In this document: piece by piece, positions 28,534 through 37,392 of the stretch
Layout of the letters: each line of letters starts with the position of its first letter
How positions within the stretch are numbered: position 1 is the first letter of the stretch
Source of the DNA: Serratia sarumanii
GTDB lineage: Bacteria; Pseudomonadota; Gammaproteobacteria; Enterobacterales; Enterobacteriaceae
Length of the DNA: 64,000 nt
Direction: 5' to 3'
NCBI RefSeq assembly: GCF_029962605.1
Contig: NZ_CP124750.1
Span: 3,472,001-3,536,000 of the forward strand
Translations under genes and position numbers: made by a program
The notes under the pieces: generated by a model
Database searches by the model: none
What the model saw: the letters and a program-made list of their open reading frames with translations, nothing else
Told to the model about the DNA's origin: nothing

Positions 28534-29163
28534 TTAACGGCGCAAGGCCGCAATTCCCCTTTCCAACGCATCGATATCGCCATCGGCGAGCAGGGGCTGA
28601 ATCACCGTAAAGTCCGCCTCGGACAAATCATAGAGGCGCAAGGCAAGCAACCGCGCGATGACTTCCGGCGCGAACCGCCAACGGATAAACCTCGCCGGAT
28701 TACCGCCGACGATGGCATAAGGCTCAACATCGCCGGCCACCACGCTGCCTGCGGCGACGATCGCCCCCTCACCTATCGAGATTCCCGGCATCAGCATCGC
28801 CCGCATGCCGATCCAGCAACCGTCGCCCAGCCGGGTATCGCCTTTGGGGCGGTACGCCTGCTTGATGGTTGCCATAAACGGATACAGGCTCAGCCAGTCG
28901 ATGCGATGGGTATGGTTGCCGCCCATCAGGATCACCGCTTCGGCCGCGATGCACACGTAATCGCCGATCAGCAGGCGGTCTATGTCGCCCAGCGGCTGCC
29001 ATTGCCGGCTGACCGCGTCGCCGTGCAGATAGCGCACTACCGAGCGTTCGAAGCCGTTATCCCAACAGTCGCTGTAGTAGCTGTGGGTGCCTTTGACGAT
29101 AATGTTCGGGTTGGTCACCGTCTGATGCAGCAGCTCGGTGTTGGACCAGTGTTTTTCGGACAT
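28534..29163 (-). CDS. CatB-like xenobiotic O-acetyltransferase (left-handed beta-helix)
   Basis: The 209-residue protein is built of hexapeptide repeats (IGDYVCIAAEAVILMGG; LGDGCWIGMRAMLMPGISIG; IVAAGSVVAGDVEPYAIVGG). It has the catalytic-type histidine segment GGNHTHRIDWLSLYPF of type B chloramphenicol/streptogramin acetyltransferases. It would acetylate a hydroxyl on a drug or sugar with acetyl-CoA. I chose the ATG at 29163 (MSEKHWSN). Chromosomal CatB-like enzymes occur in Serratia; whether this one inactivates chloramphenicol cannot be told from sequence. Confidence 0.85.
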   Translation of the reverse strand: MSEKHWSNTELLHQTVTNPNIIVKGTHSYYSDCWDNGFERSVVRYLHGDAVSRQWQPLGDIDRLLIGDYVCIAAEAVILMGGNHTHRIDWLSLYPFMATIKQAYRPKGDTRLGDGCWIGMRAMLMPGISIGEGAIVAAGSVVAGDVEPYAIVGGNPARFIRWRFAPEVIARLLALRLYDLSEADFTVIQPLLADGDIDALERGIAALRR

Positions 29164-29319
29164 GGCGTATTCTCTGGTTACGGGAATAAAAGCCACGGAA
29201 CGGAATGTCTGTGGCCGTGTTGTCGTTCACTCAACACGGCCATTCAAGCGATAAGCGCTCGTTTCAATCTCGGGTTATTCATCATTACGGCCTCTCTTGC
29301 GAGGCGTAATGGTAGCCGA

Positions 29320-30315
29320 TCACGCCTCGGCGGTCTTGCTTTTCAACAGCAGCACCCCGCCCATCACCAGCGCGCTGCCCAGCAGCTGCAGCTGATTCAT
29401 GCTCTCCCCCAGCAGGAAATAGGCGATCACCGCGGTGAACACCAGCTCCAGCGACAGGATCAGGTTGGCCACCGCCAGCGGCAGCGTTTTCAGGCTGATA
29501 TTGTACAGCCCGAAGCCTAGCAGCGTCGGCCCGGCGGCCAACGCCAGCAGCAACAGCCAGCCGCTCCATTGAATGCCCTGCGCACCGTGCGACAGGAACC
29601 ACAGAGAGCCGGCCATGCCGTGGAACGCCGCCAGCGGGAACGCCGTCAGCGCCGCGTTGAACACCAGCTGGTACAGCGCCGAAAAACCGAACACGTACAG
29701 GATGGTGTTCCACACCGGATAGCCGCGTTCGCTGGCCACCCGCCCGCCGAGGGTATACAGGGTATAGCCGATGCCCGACAACATCCCCACCAGCAGCCCC
29801 AGCAGATCGAAGTGGCTGTCCCCCATACTGTCGCCGTTGCTGACCAGGAAGCAGCCGCCCAGGCTGATGGCGATCACCAGCAATTGGCGCAGCGTCAGGC
29901 GTTCGCTGTACATCACCCAGCCGAGGAACACGGTAAAACCCACCGAACAGTAGGTCAGAATGGTCGCCACCGATGCGCCGTTCAGCGCCACCGACAGCGT
30001 CCACAGGCTGTTGAACAGCGCCAGCAACAGCCCGTAAAGCGCGTAGAAAGCCACCTGTTTACGGCGTAGGCGCGCCCACTGCGGTTTCACCAGCAACAGC
30101 AGCGGCAACAGCACCAGCGCCACCAGCGCCGCGCGCCAGAACGCCAGCACGAAGGTCGGCAGGTGATAGTACTCGGTCAGCGCGCGGATGATGATGGCGG
30201 TAAAGGCCAGCAGCATCGCGCTGATAATGGCGATGGCGTAACCCTGGCTGCTGCCCTGAAAAAGACGCGCGCCGGGCAGCGCCGGCCGGGCGGAAACGCC
30301 TGACGGTAATGACAT
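29320..30315 (-). CDS. EamA/DMT-family transporter
   Basis: The 331-residue protein has ten membrane segments in two EamA repeats and belongs to the drug/metabolite transporter superfamily. I chose the ATG at 30315 (MSLPSGVSAR), five bases after GAGG. It is divergent from a MocR-type regulator, 172 bp away, which probably controls it. Such MocR/EamA pairs often move amino acids or vitamin B6-related compounds, but the substrate is not shown here. Confidence 0.87.
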   Translation of the reverse strand: MSLPSGVSARPALPGARLFQGSSQGYAIAIISAMLLAFTAIIIRALTEYYHLPTFVLAFWRAALVALVLLPLLLLVKPQWARLRRKQVAFYALYGLLLALFNSLWTLSVALNGASVATILTYCSVGFTVFLGWVMYSERLTLRQLLVIAISLGGCFLVSNGDSMGDSHFDLLGLLVGMLSGIGYTLYTLGGRVASERGYPVWNTILYVFGFSALYQLVFNAALTAFPLAAFHGMAGSLWFLSHGAQGIQWSGWLLLLALAAGPTLLGFGLYNISLKTLPLAVANLILSLELVFTAVIAYFLLGESMNQLQLLGSALVMGGVLLLKSKTAEA

Positions 30316-30487
30316 GAGATCCTCGGAAAAATGGCGACATAAATGCTCAGGCGCACAGTGTAACGCGGCCATTTTTTCTCACTATAGCCACTTTGCGGCG
30401 TTGTCATGCAGGCCACTTTTCTGCGCTTGAAGCCCTGTTGACATGGGGTATAGTAAAAATCTCTCTCCATAACCGGGCCAATTTCCC

Positions 30488-31954
30488 ATGCATATCCCGT
30501 TGGATCGCGAGCAGGACGTTCCGCTCTATTTACAGATCGAAGAAGCGCTGCGGCGCGCCATCCTCACCGGCGTGTTTGTCGATGGCGACAAACTGCCCTC
30601 GACGCGCACGCTGGCGGCCGAACTGGCGGTCAGCCGTTTAACGGTGGATAACGCCTACGCCGAACTGACGGCCAAGGGCTTTTTGCATCAGCGGCGCGGC
30701 AGCGGCGCCTATGTCGCGCATCCGCAGATGCAGGCACGCCCGGCCCGGCCGAGCAGCGATGCACCTTTCCCGCTGGAAAGCTTCACCACCCTCACCTCGC
30801 GGCTGGACGGCTACGCCGACGCCCCGCTGCCGGAGGGGCTGATCAACTTCGCCGCCGGCGTCGGCAGCCCTAAGGTGTTTCCGCTGGAGGCGTTTCGCAA
30901 AGTGCTGCTGTCGGTGCTCAGCCGCCACGCGGAAGAGGCCTTCAGCTACGGCGAATACTGCGGCTACTACCCGCTGCGCGATACGCTGAGCCGCATTCTC
31001 AGCGCGCAGGGCATCCCCACGCAGGCGGAACAGGTGCTGATCACCAACGGCTCGCAGCACGCCATCAGCCTGGTGGTGCAAAGCCTGCTGGCGCCGGGCG
31101 ATACGGCGATCGTCGAAGAGCCGACCTACGCCGAAGCGCTGGGCCTGCTGCGCCAGCACCGCGTCAATATCGTCACCGTACCGGGCGACCGACACGGCAT
31201 GCGGGTGGATTTGCTGCCGGAATTGTTAGAACGCCACCGTCCCAAACTGATCTACACCATCCCCAACTTCCACAACCCGACCGGCCGCTGCCTGAGCGAG
31301 GCGCGTCGGCGACGCCTGCTGGCGATCGCTCAACAGGCCGGCGTGGTGATCCTGGAAGACGACTTCGTCGGCGATCTGCGTTATCAGGGCAAACAGCTGC
31401 CGTCGCTGCGCGCGCTGGCGCAGCCGGGCGCGGTGATCTACGTCAGCACCTTCTCCAAAATGCTGCTGCCCAGCATGCGCATCGGCTATCTGGTGGCGGA
31501 CAGCGAACACTATCAGCGCTTCGCAAGGCTGAAGCACGTCGACAGCTTCACCAGTTCCAGCCTGATCCAGCGGGCGCTGGACGCTTTCGTCACCGTCGGC
31601 CGTTACGACAAGCAGCTGCGGCGCGCCGGGCGCGTCTACCGCCGCCATCTGGAGGTGATGATTGACGCCTTGCAACGGCGGCTGCCGTCGGGATGCCGCT
31701 TTGAAACGCCGCAGGGAGGCTTGTTTATCTGGCTGACGCTGCCGGCATCGGTGACCACCGCCGAGCTGATGCCGGTCGCCTGGCGATACGGCGTGACCTT
31801 CGCGCGCGGCGAATGCTTTTATGCGCAGGAACATTTGGGCGCGCACGGCCTGCGGCTGAATTTCGCCGCCAACTCGCCGCCGCAGATTGAAGAAGGTATC
31901 GCCCGGCTATGCCGGGCGATTGAGGAGGTGATAACGGAGAAAAACGCCGGTTAG
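30488..31954 (+). CDS. MocR-family regulator (GntR helix-turn-helix fused to aminotransferase domain)
   Basis: The 488-residue protein has an N-terminal GntR winged helix (LPSTRTLAAELAVSRLTVDN) and a long class I aminotransferase-like domain, with the PLP lysine in STFSKMLLPSMRIGYL. It is larger than the PdxR-type proteins I recall but has the same layout. MocR proteins bind PLP and usually regulate a divergent gene, here the EamA transporter. Its stop overlaps the convergent scsD stop by 4 bp. Confidence 0.9.
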   Translation: MHIPLDREQDVPLYLQIEEALRRAILTGVFVDGDKLPSTRTLAAELAVSRLTVDNAYAELTAKGFLHQRRGSGAYVAHPQMQARPARPSSDAPFPLESFTTLTSRLDGYADAPLPEGLINFAAGVGSPKVFPLEAFRKVLLSVLSRHAEEAFSYGEYCGYYPLRDTLSRILSAQGIPTQAEQVLITNGSQHAISLVVQSLLAPGDTAIVEEPTYAEALGLLRQHRVNIVTVPGDRHGMRVDLLPELLERHRPKLIYTIPNFHNPTGRCLSEARRRRLLAIAQQAGVVILEDDFVGDLRYQGKQLPSLRALAQPGAVIYVSTFSKMLLPSMRIGYLVADSEHYQRFARLKHVDSFTSSSLIQRALDAFVTVGRYDKQLRRAGRVYRRHLEVMIDALQRRLPSGCRFETPQGGLFIWLTLPASVTTAELMPVAWRYGVTFARGECFYAQEHLGAHGLRLNFAANSPPQIEEGIARLCRAIEEVITEKNAG

Positions 31955-32451
31955 ACGGCGGCCCACCACAGCCGCAGCTTCATCCCCCAGTAGCTGGTCC
32001 AGCCGGTGGTGGTCTGCACCACCTTGCCCTGCGAGACCACCACGAAGGTCGGCGTCACGCCAATCTGCCACTGCGCCGAGAGCGTACCGGCCGGATCGTT
32101 GACCACCGGCAGCGCCAGCCGTTTGCGCGCCAGCCATTGTTTCACCTGGGCATCGTCGCCCGAGCGCAGCGCGACGGTCAGCACGTTGCCGCCCGCCGCC
32201 TGCAAACGGGCGACGTCCGGCGTGGTGAAACGGCAGACGCCGCACCAGCTGGCCCAGAAGTAAACCAGCAGCGGCCGCTCATGGCTGAGCTGCGCCAACG
32301 ACAAACTCTCGCCATCCAGCGTGGTCAGGGTCTGGGCATCGAAGGCCGGCGGCGCCTGCGGCGCGTTCAGCCAATCCATCACCGTCACCACCGCCAGCGC
32401 GATCAGCGCCAGCAGCAGCAACTCGCGCCCCCAGCGCTTGAGCTTAGCCAT
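31951..32451 (-). CDS. scsD: Suppressor of copper sensitivity ScsD (thioredoxin-like)
   Basis: The 166-residue protein has an N-terminal membrane anchor (LLLLALIALAVVTVMDWL) and a periplasmic TlpA-like thioredoxin domain with active site WCGVC (Cys70, Cys73). It is the last gene of scsABCD and would act as a membrane-tethered thiol oxidoreductase. It starts within the scsC end (8-bp overlap). Confidence 0.9.
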   Translation of the reverse strand: MAKLKRWGRELLLLALIALAVVTVMDWLNAPQAPPAFDAQTLTTLDGESLSLAQLSHERPLLVYFWASWCGVCRFTTPDVARLQAAGGNVLTVALRSGDDAQVKQWLARKRLALPVVNDPAGTLSAQWQIGVTPTFVVVSQGKVVQTTTGWTSYWGMKLRLWWAAV

Positions 32452-33160
32452 TGTTGGCCTTCGCCAGCTGCTGTTTCACCATCGCTTCCAGCTCTTCATA
32501 GGATACCGCCCCCGGCAGCATCCGATCGCCGATCAGCGTCGCTGGCGTCCCCTGCACGCCCAGTTGCTCCGCCAATTCCATGTTGGTGCGCAGCGTGGTC
32601 ATGCTCTGCTCGCTGGGCGCCACCGCCTTGACGCCGGTTTTCTCTTGCGCGGCGGCGATGCTGGCGTTGTCGTGGAAGCCCTTTTTCGCCATCAGCCGCT
32701 GGTGCAGGGCCCAGAATTGATCCGGATGTTGCTGCCAGGTGGTGAGCGCCACGCGCGCCGAACTGACCGAGCTTTCGCCCTTGAACGGCAACAGTTTCAC
32801 CACCAGCGCCACGTCCGGGTATTGCTTGACGATCTTCTCCAGCATAGGATCGAAACGCTTGCAGTACGGGCAGTTATAGTCGGTAAAGGTCACCAGCGTC
32901 AGTTTGGGGTTGGCGGCGCCGAGGCGCGGGCTGGCCGGATCCTGATACAGCGTTTTGGCGTTCTGCTTGATAGCCTGGCTGATTTGCTGGCCGGCGGTTT
33001 GCTGCTGCCAGGCGTCCACCGCCTGCGCCAGAATGTCCGGGTTAGACACCAACGTTTCGCGGATCATCTCTTTGATACGCGTCTCTTGTGCCGGAGTGAA
33101 AGGCTCGGCGGCCCACACCGGGGCGGCGATGATCATCAGTAAAATCAGTAGCTTTTTCAT
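32444..33160 (-). CDS. scsC: Suppressor of copper sensitivity ScsC (DsbA-like)
   Basis: The 238-residue periplasmic protein has a signal peptide (cleaved after VWA) and a thioredoxin fold with CPYC at 97-100 and a cis-proline loop (QGTPATLIG). The N-terminal helix of about 60 residues resembles the multimerisation stalk of Proteus/Caulobacter-type trimeric ScsC. It would isomerise or reduce disulfides and help copper tolerance, fed by ScsB. Its start overlaps the scsB stop by 4 bp. Confidence 0.92.
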   Translation of the reverse strand: MKKLLILLMIIAAPVWAAEPFTPAQETRIKEMIRETLVSNPDILAQAVDAWQQQTAGQQISQAIKQNAKTLYQDPASPRLGAANPKLTLVTFTDYNCPYCKRFDPMLEKIVKQYPDVALVVKLLPFKGESSVSSARVALTTWQQHPDQFWALHQRLMAKKGFHDNASIAAAQEKTGVKAVAPSEQSMTTLRTNMELAEQLGVQGTPATLIGDRMLPGAVSYEELEAMVKQQLAKANNG

Positions 33161-35193
33161 TGTTCGGTTCCTTTGGCATGGGAAAGGGATTGCAGCACGG
33201 CGTCACGGGTCAACAGCGGGGATAACACCTCGCCCTCCGGGCTGCCGGGGCCATAGATTTGGTTGAAAGGCACGGCGACGCTGCCGCGCTTTTGCAGGAA
33301 GGCGCTGATGTCGGCCGACGGGCGGCTCCAGTCGCCGCGCAGCGCGACCACGTCGTCGGCGCTCAGCGCGCGCTGCACGTCATCGCGCAACAGCACATTG
33401 AATTTGTTGGCTTTACAGGTAACACACCAGTCGGCGGTCACGTCGACGAACACCCGCTTATGCTGAGCCAGCGCTTCGGTAATCGCCTGTTCGCTCAGCG
33501 GTTGCCACTGCACCCGATCCTGCAACGGCTGGCGCCACAGGCCGGCGGTCAGCGATCCGGCCAGCAAGGCCACGCCCGCCAGCACCAACGTGCCCGCCGC
33601 CAGCTTGGCCGCCAACCGTGCGCCCTGTTGACGCCACACCGCCAGCAGCAACGCCAGCAGCGCCAACGCCCCCAGCCACAGCGTGGCCTGCACGCCGATA
33701 TGGTTGCTCAACAGGCTCAGCAGCCACAGCGACGACGCCAGCATCAGCAGCCCCATCGCCAGCTTGACGGTATTCATCCAGCGGCCGGGGCGCGGCAAGC
33801 GCAGCGCCAGCGACGGCCAGGCGGCGATCAGCAGCCACGGCAGGCTCATGCCGATGCCGAGCGCGATGAACATGCCCCACAGCACCGGCAGCGACGCCGC
33901 CAGCGCGAAGGCCACCGCCGTGCCGAGAAACGGCGCCGAGCACGGCGTCGCCAACAGCGTGGCGAACGCGCCCTGCCAGAAATGGCCGCTCAGCCCCTGC
34001 CCGTTATGGGTGGCCAGCGACGTGTTTAGATCGGACGAGAGGCGCAGGTGGAACAGGCCAAACAGGTTGGCGCTGAACAGCAGCGTCACCAGCACCATAA
34101 AACCGATAAACCACGGATTCTGGAACTGAATGCCCCAGCCGAGCGCATGGTTGCCGAGCCGCAGCAGCGTCATCAACAGGGCCAGCGCCATAAACGAGGC
34201 GACGATACCCAGCGACGACGCCAGGAACTGCAAACGCACGCTGCGCCGATCGCGATGCTCCACCTGCAGGATGGAGCCGAGCTTGATGCCCAGCACCGGC
34301 AGCACGCACGGCATCAGGTTGAGGATTAACCCGCCCGCCAGCGCCATCAATACCGCCTGCCACAGCGGGAACGCCGCACCGGCGGGCGCGGCCAACGGAT
34401 CGCCAATCGGCAGCGTTATCTGCTGCGCCATGCCGCCGTCGTCGATCACCAGCGTCAGCGTTTTGCCGCGCAGATCCGGCGCCGCATCGCCCCAACCGTC
34501 GCTGACCGGCACCCGCGCCAACAGTTGAGCGCCGTCAGTCTCGACTTGAGGTTTACCGAGATCGGCATCCGCCAGCGTATCGAAGAACAGCGCGGGCTGC
34601 TGCCAGCCGGCGGCGCGTTCGGCGGCAATCTGCAACTCGCCGTTGCGGTAACCGGCCTTGACGCTCTCCGCCACCCCGGCGGCGATCGGCACCTGCCCCA
34701 TCGCCTGCGCGAAGTCGTGGTTAAACTGCGGATCGTTCGGCGTCGTCAGATCCAGACTGAACGGGTAGTCGGTCAGAATGCAGACGTTGCTGCAGGTGGA
34801 CAGCGTCAGGGTGCCCGCCAGCGGGCCGGATACCGGGCCTGACATCACGATCGGCAGCGTGACCCGATCGTGATAGCCCTGGGTGGAAATGCCGGCCACT
34901 TCGAAACGCTGCGGCGTCGGCCAGTGCCAGGTCGCCGGCGGCGGGTTGCCCTGCCAGACGATAGCCGGCGCGATGCCGCCTTCGCCAGGGGAACGCCAGT
35001 AGGTTTTCCAGCCCTTTTGCAACTCGACCGACAGCAGCAGGCGGGTCTCCCCCGGCTGTGACGTGTCGGCGCGCAGCCGCACCTTGGCATGGTCGTTGGC
35101 CGGATTTTGCAGCCAGCCGCTGTCCGCCGCCTGCAAGGCAGGTAGCCACAGCATAAACAGGCAAGCGCAGGCCAGCCTGATAATTTTCAACAT
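33157..35193 (-). CDS. scsB: Suppressor of copper sensitivity ScsB (DsbD-like electron transporter)
   Basis: The 678-residue protein has a signal peptide, an N-terminal periplasmic domain with cysteines in STCSNVCILTDYPF, a polytopic DsbD-type core of about eight membrane segments with the redox cysteines in LMPCVLPVLG and ATPCSAPFLG, and a C-terminal thioredoxin domain (TADWCVTCKAN). It would move electrons from cytoplasmic thioredoxin to ScsC. It follows scsA by about 50 bp. Confidence 0.93.
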   Translation of the reverse strand: MLKIIRLACACLFMLWLPALQAADSGWLQNPANDHAKVRLRADTSQPGETRLLLSVELQKGWKTYWRSPGEGGIAPAIVWQGNPPPATWHWPTPQRFEVAGISTQGYHDRVTLPIVMSGPVSGPLAGTLTLSTCSNVCILTDYPFSLDLTTPNDPQFNHDFAQAMGQVPIAAGVAESVKAGYRNGELQIAAERAAGWQQPALFFDTLADADLGKPQVETDGAQLLARVPVSDGWGDAAPDLRGKTLTLVIDDGGMAQQITLPIGDPLAAPAGAAFPLWQAVLMALAGGLILNLMPCVLPVLGIKLGSILQVEHRDRRSVRLQFLASSLGIVASFMALALLMTLLRLGNHALGWGIQFQNPWFIGFMVLVTLLFSANLFGLFHLRLSSDLNTSLATHNGQGLSGHFWQGAFATLLATPCSAPFLGTAVAFALAASLPVLWGMFIALGIGMSLPWLLIAAWPSLALRLPRPGRWMNTVKLAMGLLMLASSLWLLSLLSNHIGVQATLWLGALALLALLLAVWRQQGARLAAKLAAGTLVLAGVALLAGSLTAGLWRQPLQDRVQWQPLSEQAITEALAQHKRVFVDVTADWCVTCKANKFNVLLRDDVQRALSADDVVALRGDWSRPSADISAFLQKRGSVAVPFNQIYGPGSPEGEVLSPLLTRDAVLQSLSHAKGTEQ

Positions 35194-35242
35194 GTTAATT
35201 CTCCATAAATGATTAAATCACCGCGAAAAACGGGCGATTAAC

Positions 35243-35605
35243 TCATTCACGGAAGACGCATAATCGAAGGTGCACCCTGAGGGTGGGGGGGGAAATGGCG
35301 CGGGGAGGAGGAATGCGCAGGCGCGCGGCGATGGTCGGCGCCAACAGCGCCAGCAGCAGACCCAGTCCGAACAGCACGGTTTCGAACATCACCGGCGGCG
35401 CGGCCAGCAATGACTTGGCGCTCAGCTCACAGGGCGTCGGCTGCGCTTCGGCGGCGGTATCACCGGACTGAACGGCAGTGGCCGCCGGGATCCCCAGCGT
35501 TTGCTGCAGCGCATGCAGGCCCGCCATGCGCTGGGTCATGCACGTCAGCACCACCAGGCAAGCCAGGCATAAAAACCATTTTGCAATCCGCTGCCGTTTA
35601 ACCAT
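35243..35605 (-). CDS. scsA: Suppressor of copper sensitivity ScsA (small membrane protein)
   Basis: The 120-residue protein has a hydrophobic N-terminal segment (WFLCLACLVVLTCMTQRMAG) and a second hydrophobic stretch (VLFGLGLLLALLAPTIAARL). Size and position upstream of scsB match Salmonella ScsA. Its molecular role is not known; Salmonella scsA mutants are affected in oxidative and copper stress. A GTGAGG ribosome site precedes the ATG. Confidence 0.85.
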   Translation of the reverse strand: MVKRQRIAKWFLCLACLVVLTCMTQRMAGLHALQQTLGIPAATAVQSGDTAAEAQPTPCELSAKSLLAAPPVMFETVLFGLGLLLALLAPTIAARLRIPPPRAISPPTLRVHLRLCVFRE

Positions 35606-35810
35606 GCCATCCTCACGTTCGGGTCTGGGGCTATCTTAGCGGCGCGGGCGCGATTAGCAACGTTTTGTCGGTAAAGAAATGTCTGAGCGGCGGTATTGAT
35701 GGCGGCGATTTACAGGTATCATAGTGGGTAAGCCTGCGCTTTTCGCCGGGTACGATGATGATTCTCTCCTCCAGGCATTCTGCGGGGATACACAGCGAAG
35801 GACTGGTGAT

Positions 35811-36839
35811 ATGCAACCTTTGAGTGGGCCGGGCACCCCAATCGCCGGCGAACGCCCTCCCTCCCCGGGCAAAACGGCGGCCACTGACGATCAACCCCTC
35901 TCTCCGGCGCAGCGCACGACGCTGGAAAAGCTGATCGTGAAAATCATGACGCTCAGCCCGGCAAAGTCGGCGGAGATCTGGGCAACTCTGCGCCACGATC
36001 TCGGCGCCGACAACGGCGGTGAACTGCTGGCGCGCCATTTTCAACCGGCGGAACAGCTGCTGCAAACGCGCCTGACGCAGGCGCAGCAAAACCACGCCGG
36101 ACGCCAGCTGTTGCAACAGCTGGCCGAATTGCTGCCGCAGGGCAACAACCGCCAGGCGGTCAGCGACTTTATTCGCCAGCAGTTCGGCCACACGGTACTG
36201 AGCCAGCTGAGCCCACCACAGCTGCAGCAGGTGCTGAATCTGTTGCAGACCGGCGGCCTGGCCATTCCCCAGCCGCAGCAAACCGCCACCAGCGATCGCC
36301 CGCTGCTGCCCGCAGAGCATCAAAGCCTGCAGCAGCAGGTCACCAAACTCAGCGCCGCCACCGGCGAAGCGCCGGCTAAAATCTGGCAAACGCTGTTTGA
36401 TCTGGCGGGCGTGAAAACCAACGATCCGCTGCCGGCGCGCCACTTCCAGCTGCTGAACCAGTTTTTGCAGGTGAAGGTGGCCCTCAGCCCGCAGAGCGCG
36501 CCGACGCTGAACAATCTGCTGGCGGCGCTCAAGCAGCCGGCGGACGAGCAAGAGCTGCAGCAGATGAACGACTATTGCCAGACGCGCTTCAACTGCGGCG
36601 CCAATGCGCCTCTGACGCATCCGCAAATGAGCGACGCCATTCATCAGCTGTTTGCCCGCCGCCTGGAGAAGGCCGGCCAGGCGCAGCCGATCGTCAGCCA
36701 GCCCGTCGAGCCGCAGCCGCTGCTCAACCCGCTGATCGCCGCCCTGCCGCTGCCGCTGCAAAAAGCGCTCAGCAAGCCTGCCGCGGCGCTGATCCTGCTG
36801 CTGGTGGCGCTGGCGATCGTACTGGCGCTGGTGTTTTAA
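35811..36839 (+). CDS. flk: Flagellar regulator Flk (flagellar switch/anti-secretion protein)
   Basis: The 342-residue protein has a Pro/Ser-rich N-terminus (MQPLSGPGTPIAGERPPSPG), Gln-rich repeats and one C-terminal membrane anchor (ALILLLVALAIVLALVF), matching E. coli Flk. Flk prevents premature secretion of FlgM/late flagellar substrates before hook completion. I chose the ATG at 35811, since the residues upstream lack homology to Flk. In E. coli flk is next to pdxB; here about 15 kb separate them. Confidence 0.93.
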   Translation: MQPLSGPGTPIAGERPPSPGKTAATDDQPLSPAQRTTLEKLIVKIMTLSPAKSAEIWATLRHDLGADNGGELLARHFQPAEQLLQTRLTQAQQNHAGRQLLQQLAELLPQGNNRQAVSDFIRQQFGHTVLSQLSPPQLQQVLNLLQTGGLAIPQPQQTATSDRPLLPAEHQSLQQQVTKLSAATGEAPAKIWQTLFDLAGVKTNDPLPARHFQLLNQFLQVKVALSPQSAPTLNNLLAALKQPADEQELQQMNDYCQTRFNCGANAPLTHPQMSDAIHQLFARRLEKAGQAQPIVSQPVEPQPLLNPLIAALPLPLQKALSKPAAALILLLVALAIVLALVF

Positions 36840-36843
36840 CACC

Positions 36844-37299
36844 TCAGGCGCAGCCGCAGTCCTCAGCCGCCGCCCGATCGCGCAGCGATCCCGGCTGTTC
36901 GCCGATGGCCAACGGATGGCCGTCGCGCAGCCAGAAATCCAGCCCGCCGATCAGCTCCTTCACCCTGAATCCCAGCTTCGCCAGCTTATAGGCGCCTTTG
37001 GTGGAACCGTTGCAGCCGATGCCGTCGCAGTAGGTCACATACACCTTTTGGCGATCCAGCTGCGCCGTGCCGGCTTCATCCATCAGGCGATGCGGCAAGC
37101 TGATCGCCCCGGGGATATGCCCGGCGGCGTACAGCGCCTCTGCGCGGGTGTCGATCACCACTATCCCGTCCACGCCGTTGCGCAGATCTTCCGCCACGTC
37201 CCAGGCATCCGCATAACGGCTCAGCTTGGCCGCCAGGTAAGCCAGGCTCTCTTCCGGCGCCGCCGGTGGAAAAGCCAGCACCAATGATTCTTTCGACAT
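36844..37299 (-). CDS. Rhodanese-like domain protein
   Basis: The 151-residue single-domain rhodanese has the motif YVTYCDGIGCNGSTKGAYKL, with the catalytic-position cysteine followed by DGIGC, and an N-terminal CH2A-like IVVIDTRAEALYAAGHIPGA. It probably transfers or reduces sulfur or has a thiol signalling role; the substrate is unknown. The C-terminal CGCA could bind metal. I chose the ATG at 37299 (MSKESLVLAF) over a GTG at 37308. It is divergent from a MocR-type regulator. Confidence 0.85.
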   Translation of the reverse strand: MSKESLVLAFPPAAPEESLAYLAAKLSRYADAWDVAEDLRNGVDGIVVIDTRAEALYAAGHIPGAISLPHRLMDEAGTAQLDRQKVYVTYCDGIGCNGSTKGAYKLAKLGFRVKELIGGLDFWLRDGHPLAIGEQPGSLRDRAAAEDCGCA

Positions 37300-37392
37300 A
37301 CCACTCACTCCCGTGCATCAAGACAGATGACAATAGTGCCTCATTTTGGTCTTATGATTGATACCCATTTCACATAAATCATAAGGCCAATT

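Noticed and set aside
26967..28583. 538-residue open frame antisense to tctA
   Set aside because: His/Arg/Gln-rich shadow of tctA with no homology signals.
35606..35810. CpxR-type site upstream of scsA
   Set aside because: Only one GTAAA half-site (with GTCTG as second half) was seen, not the GTAAA-N5-GTAAA pair.
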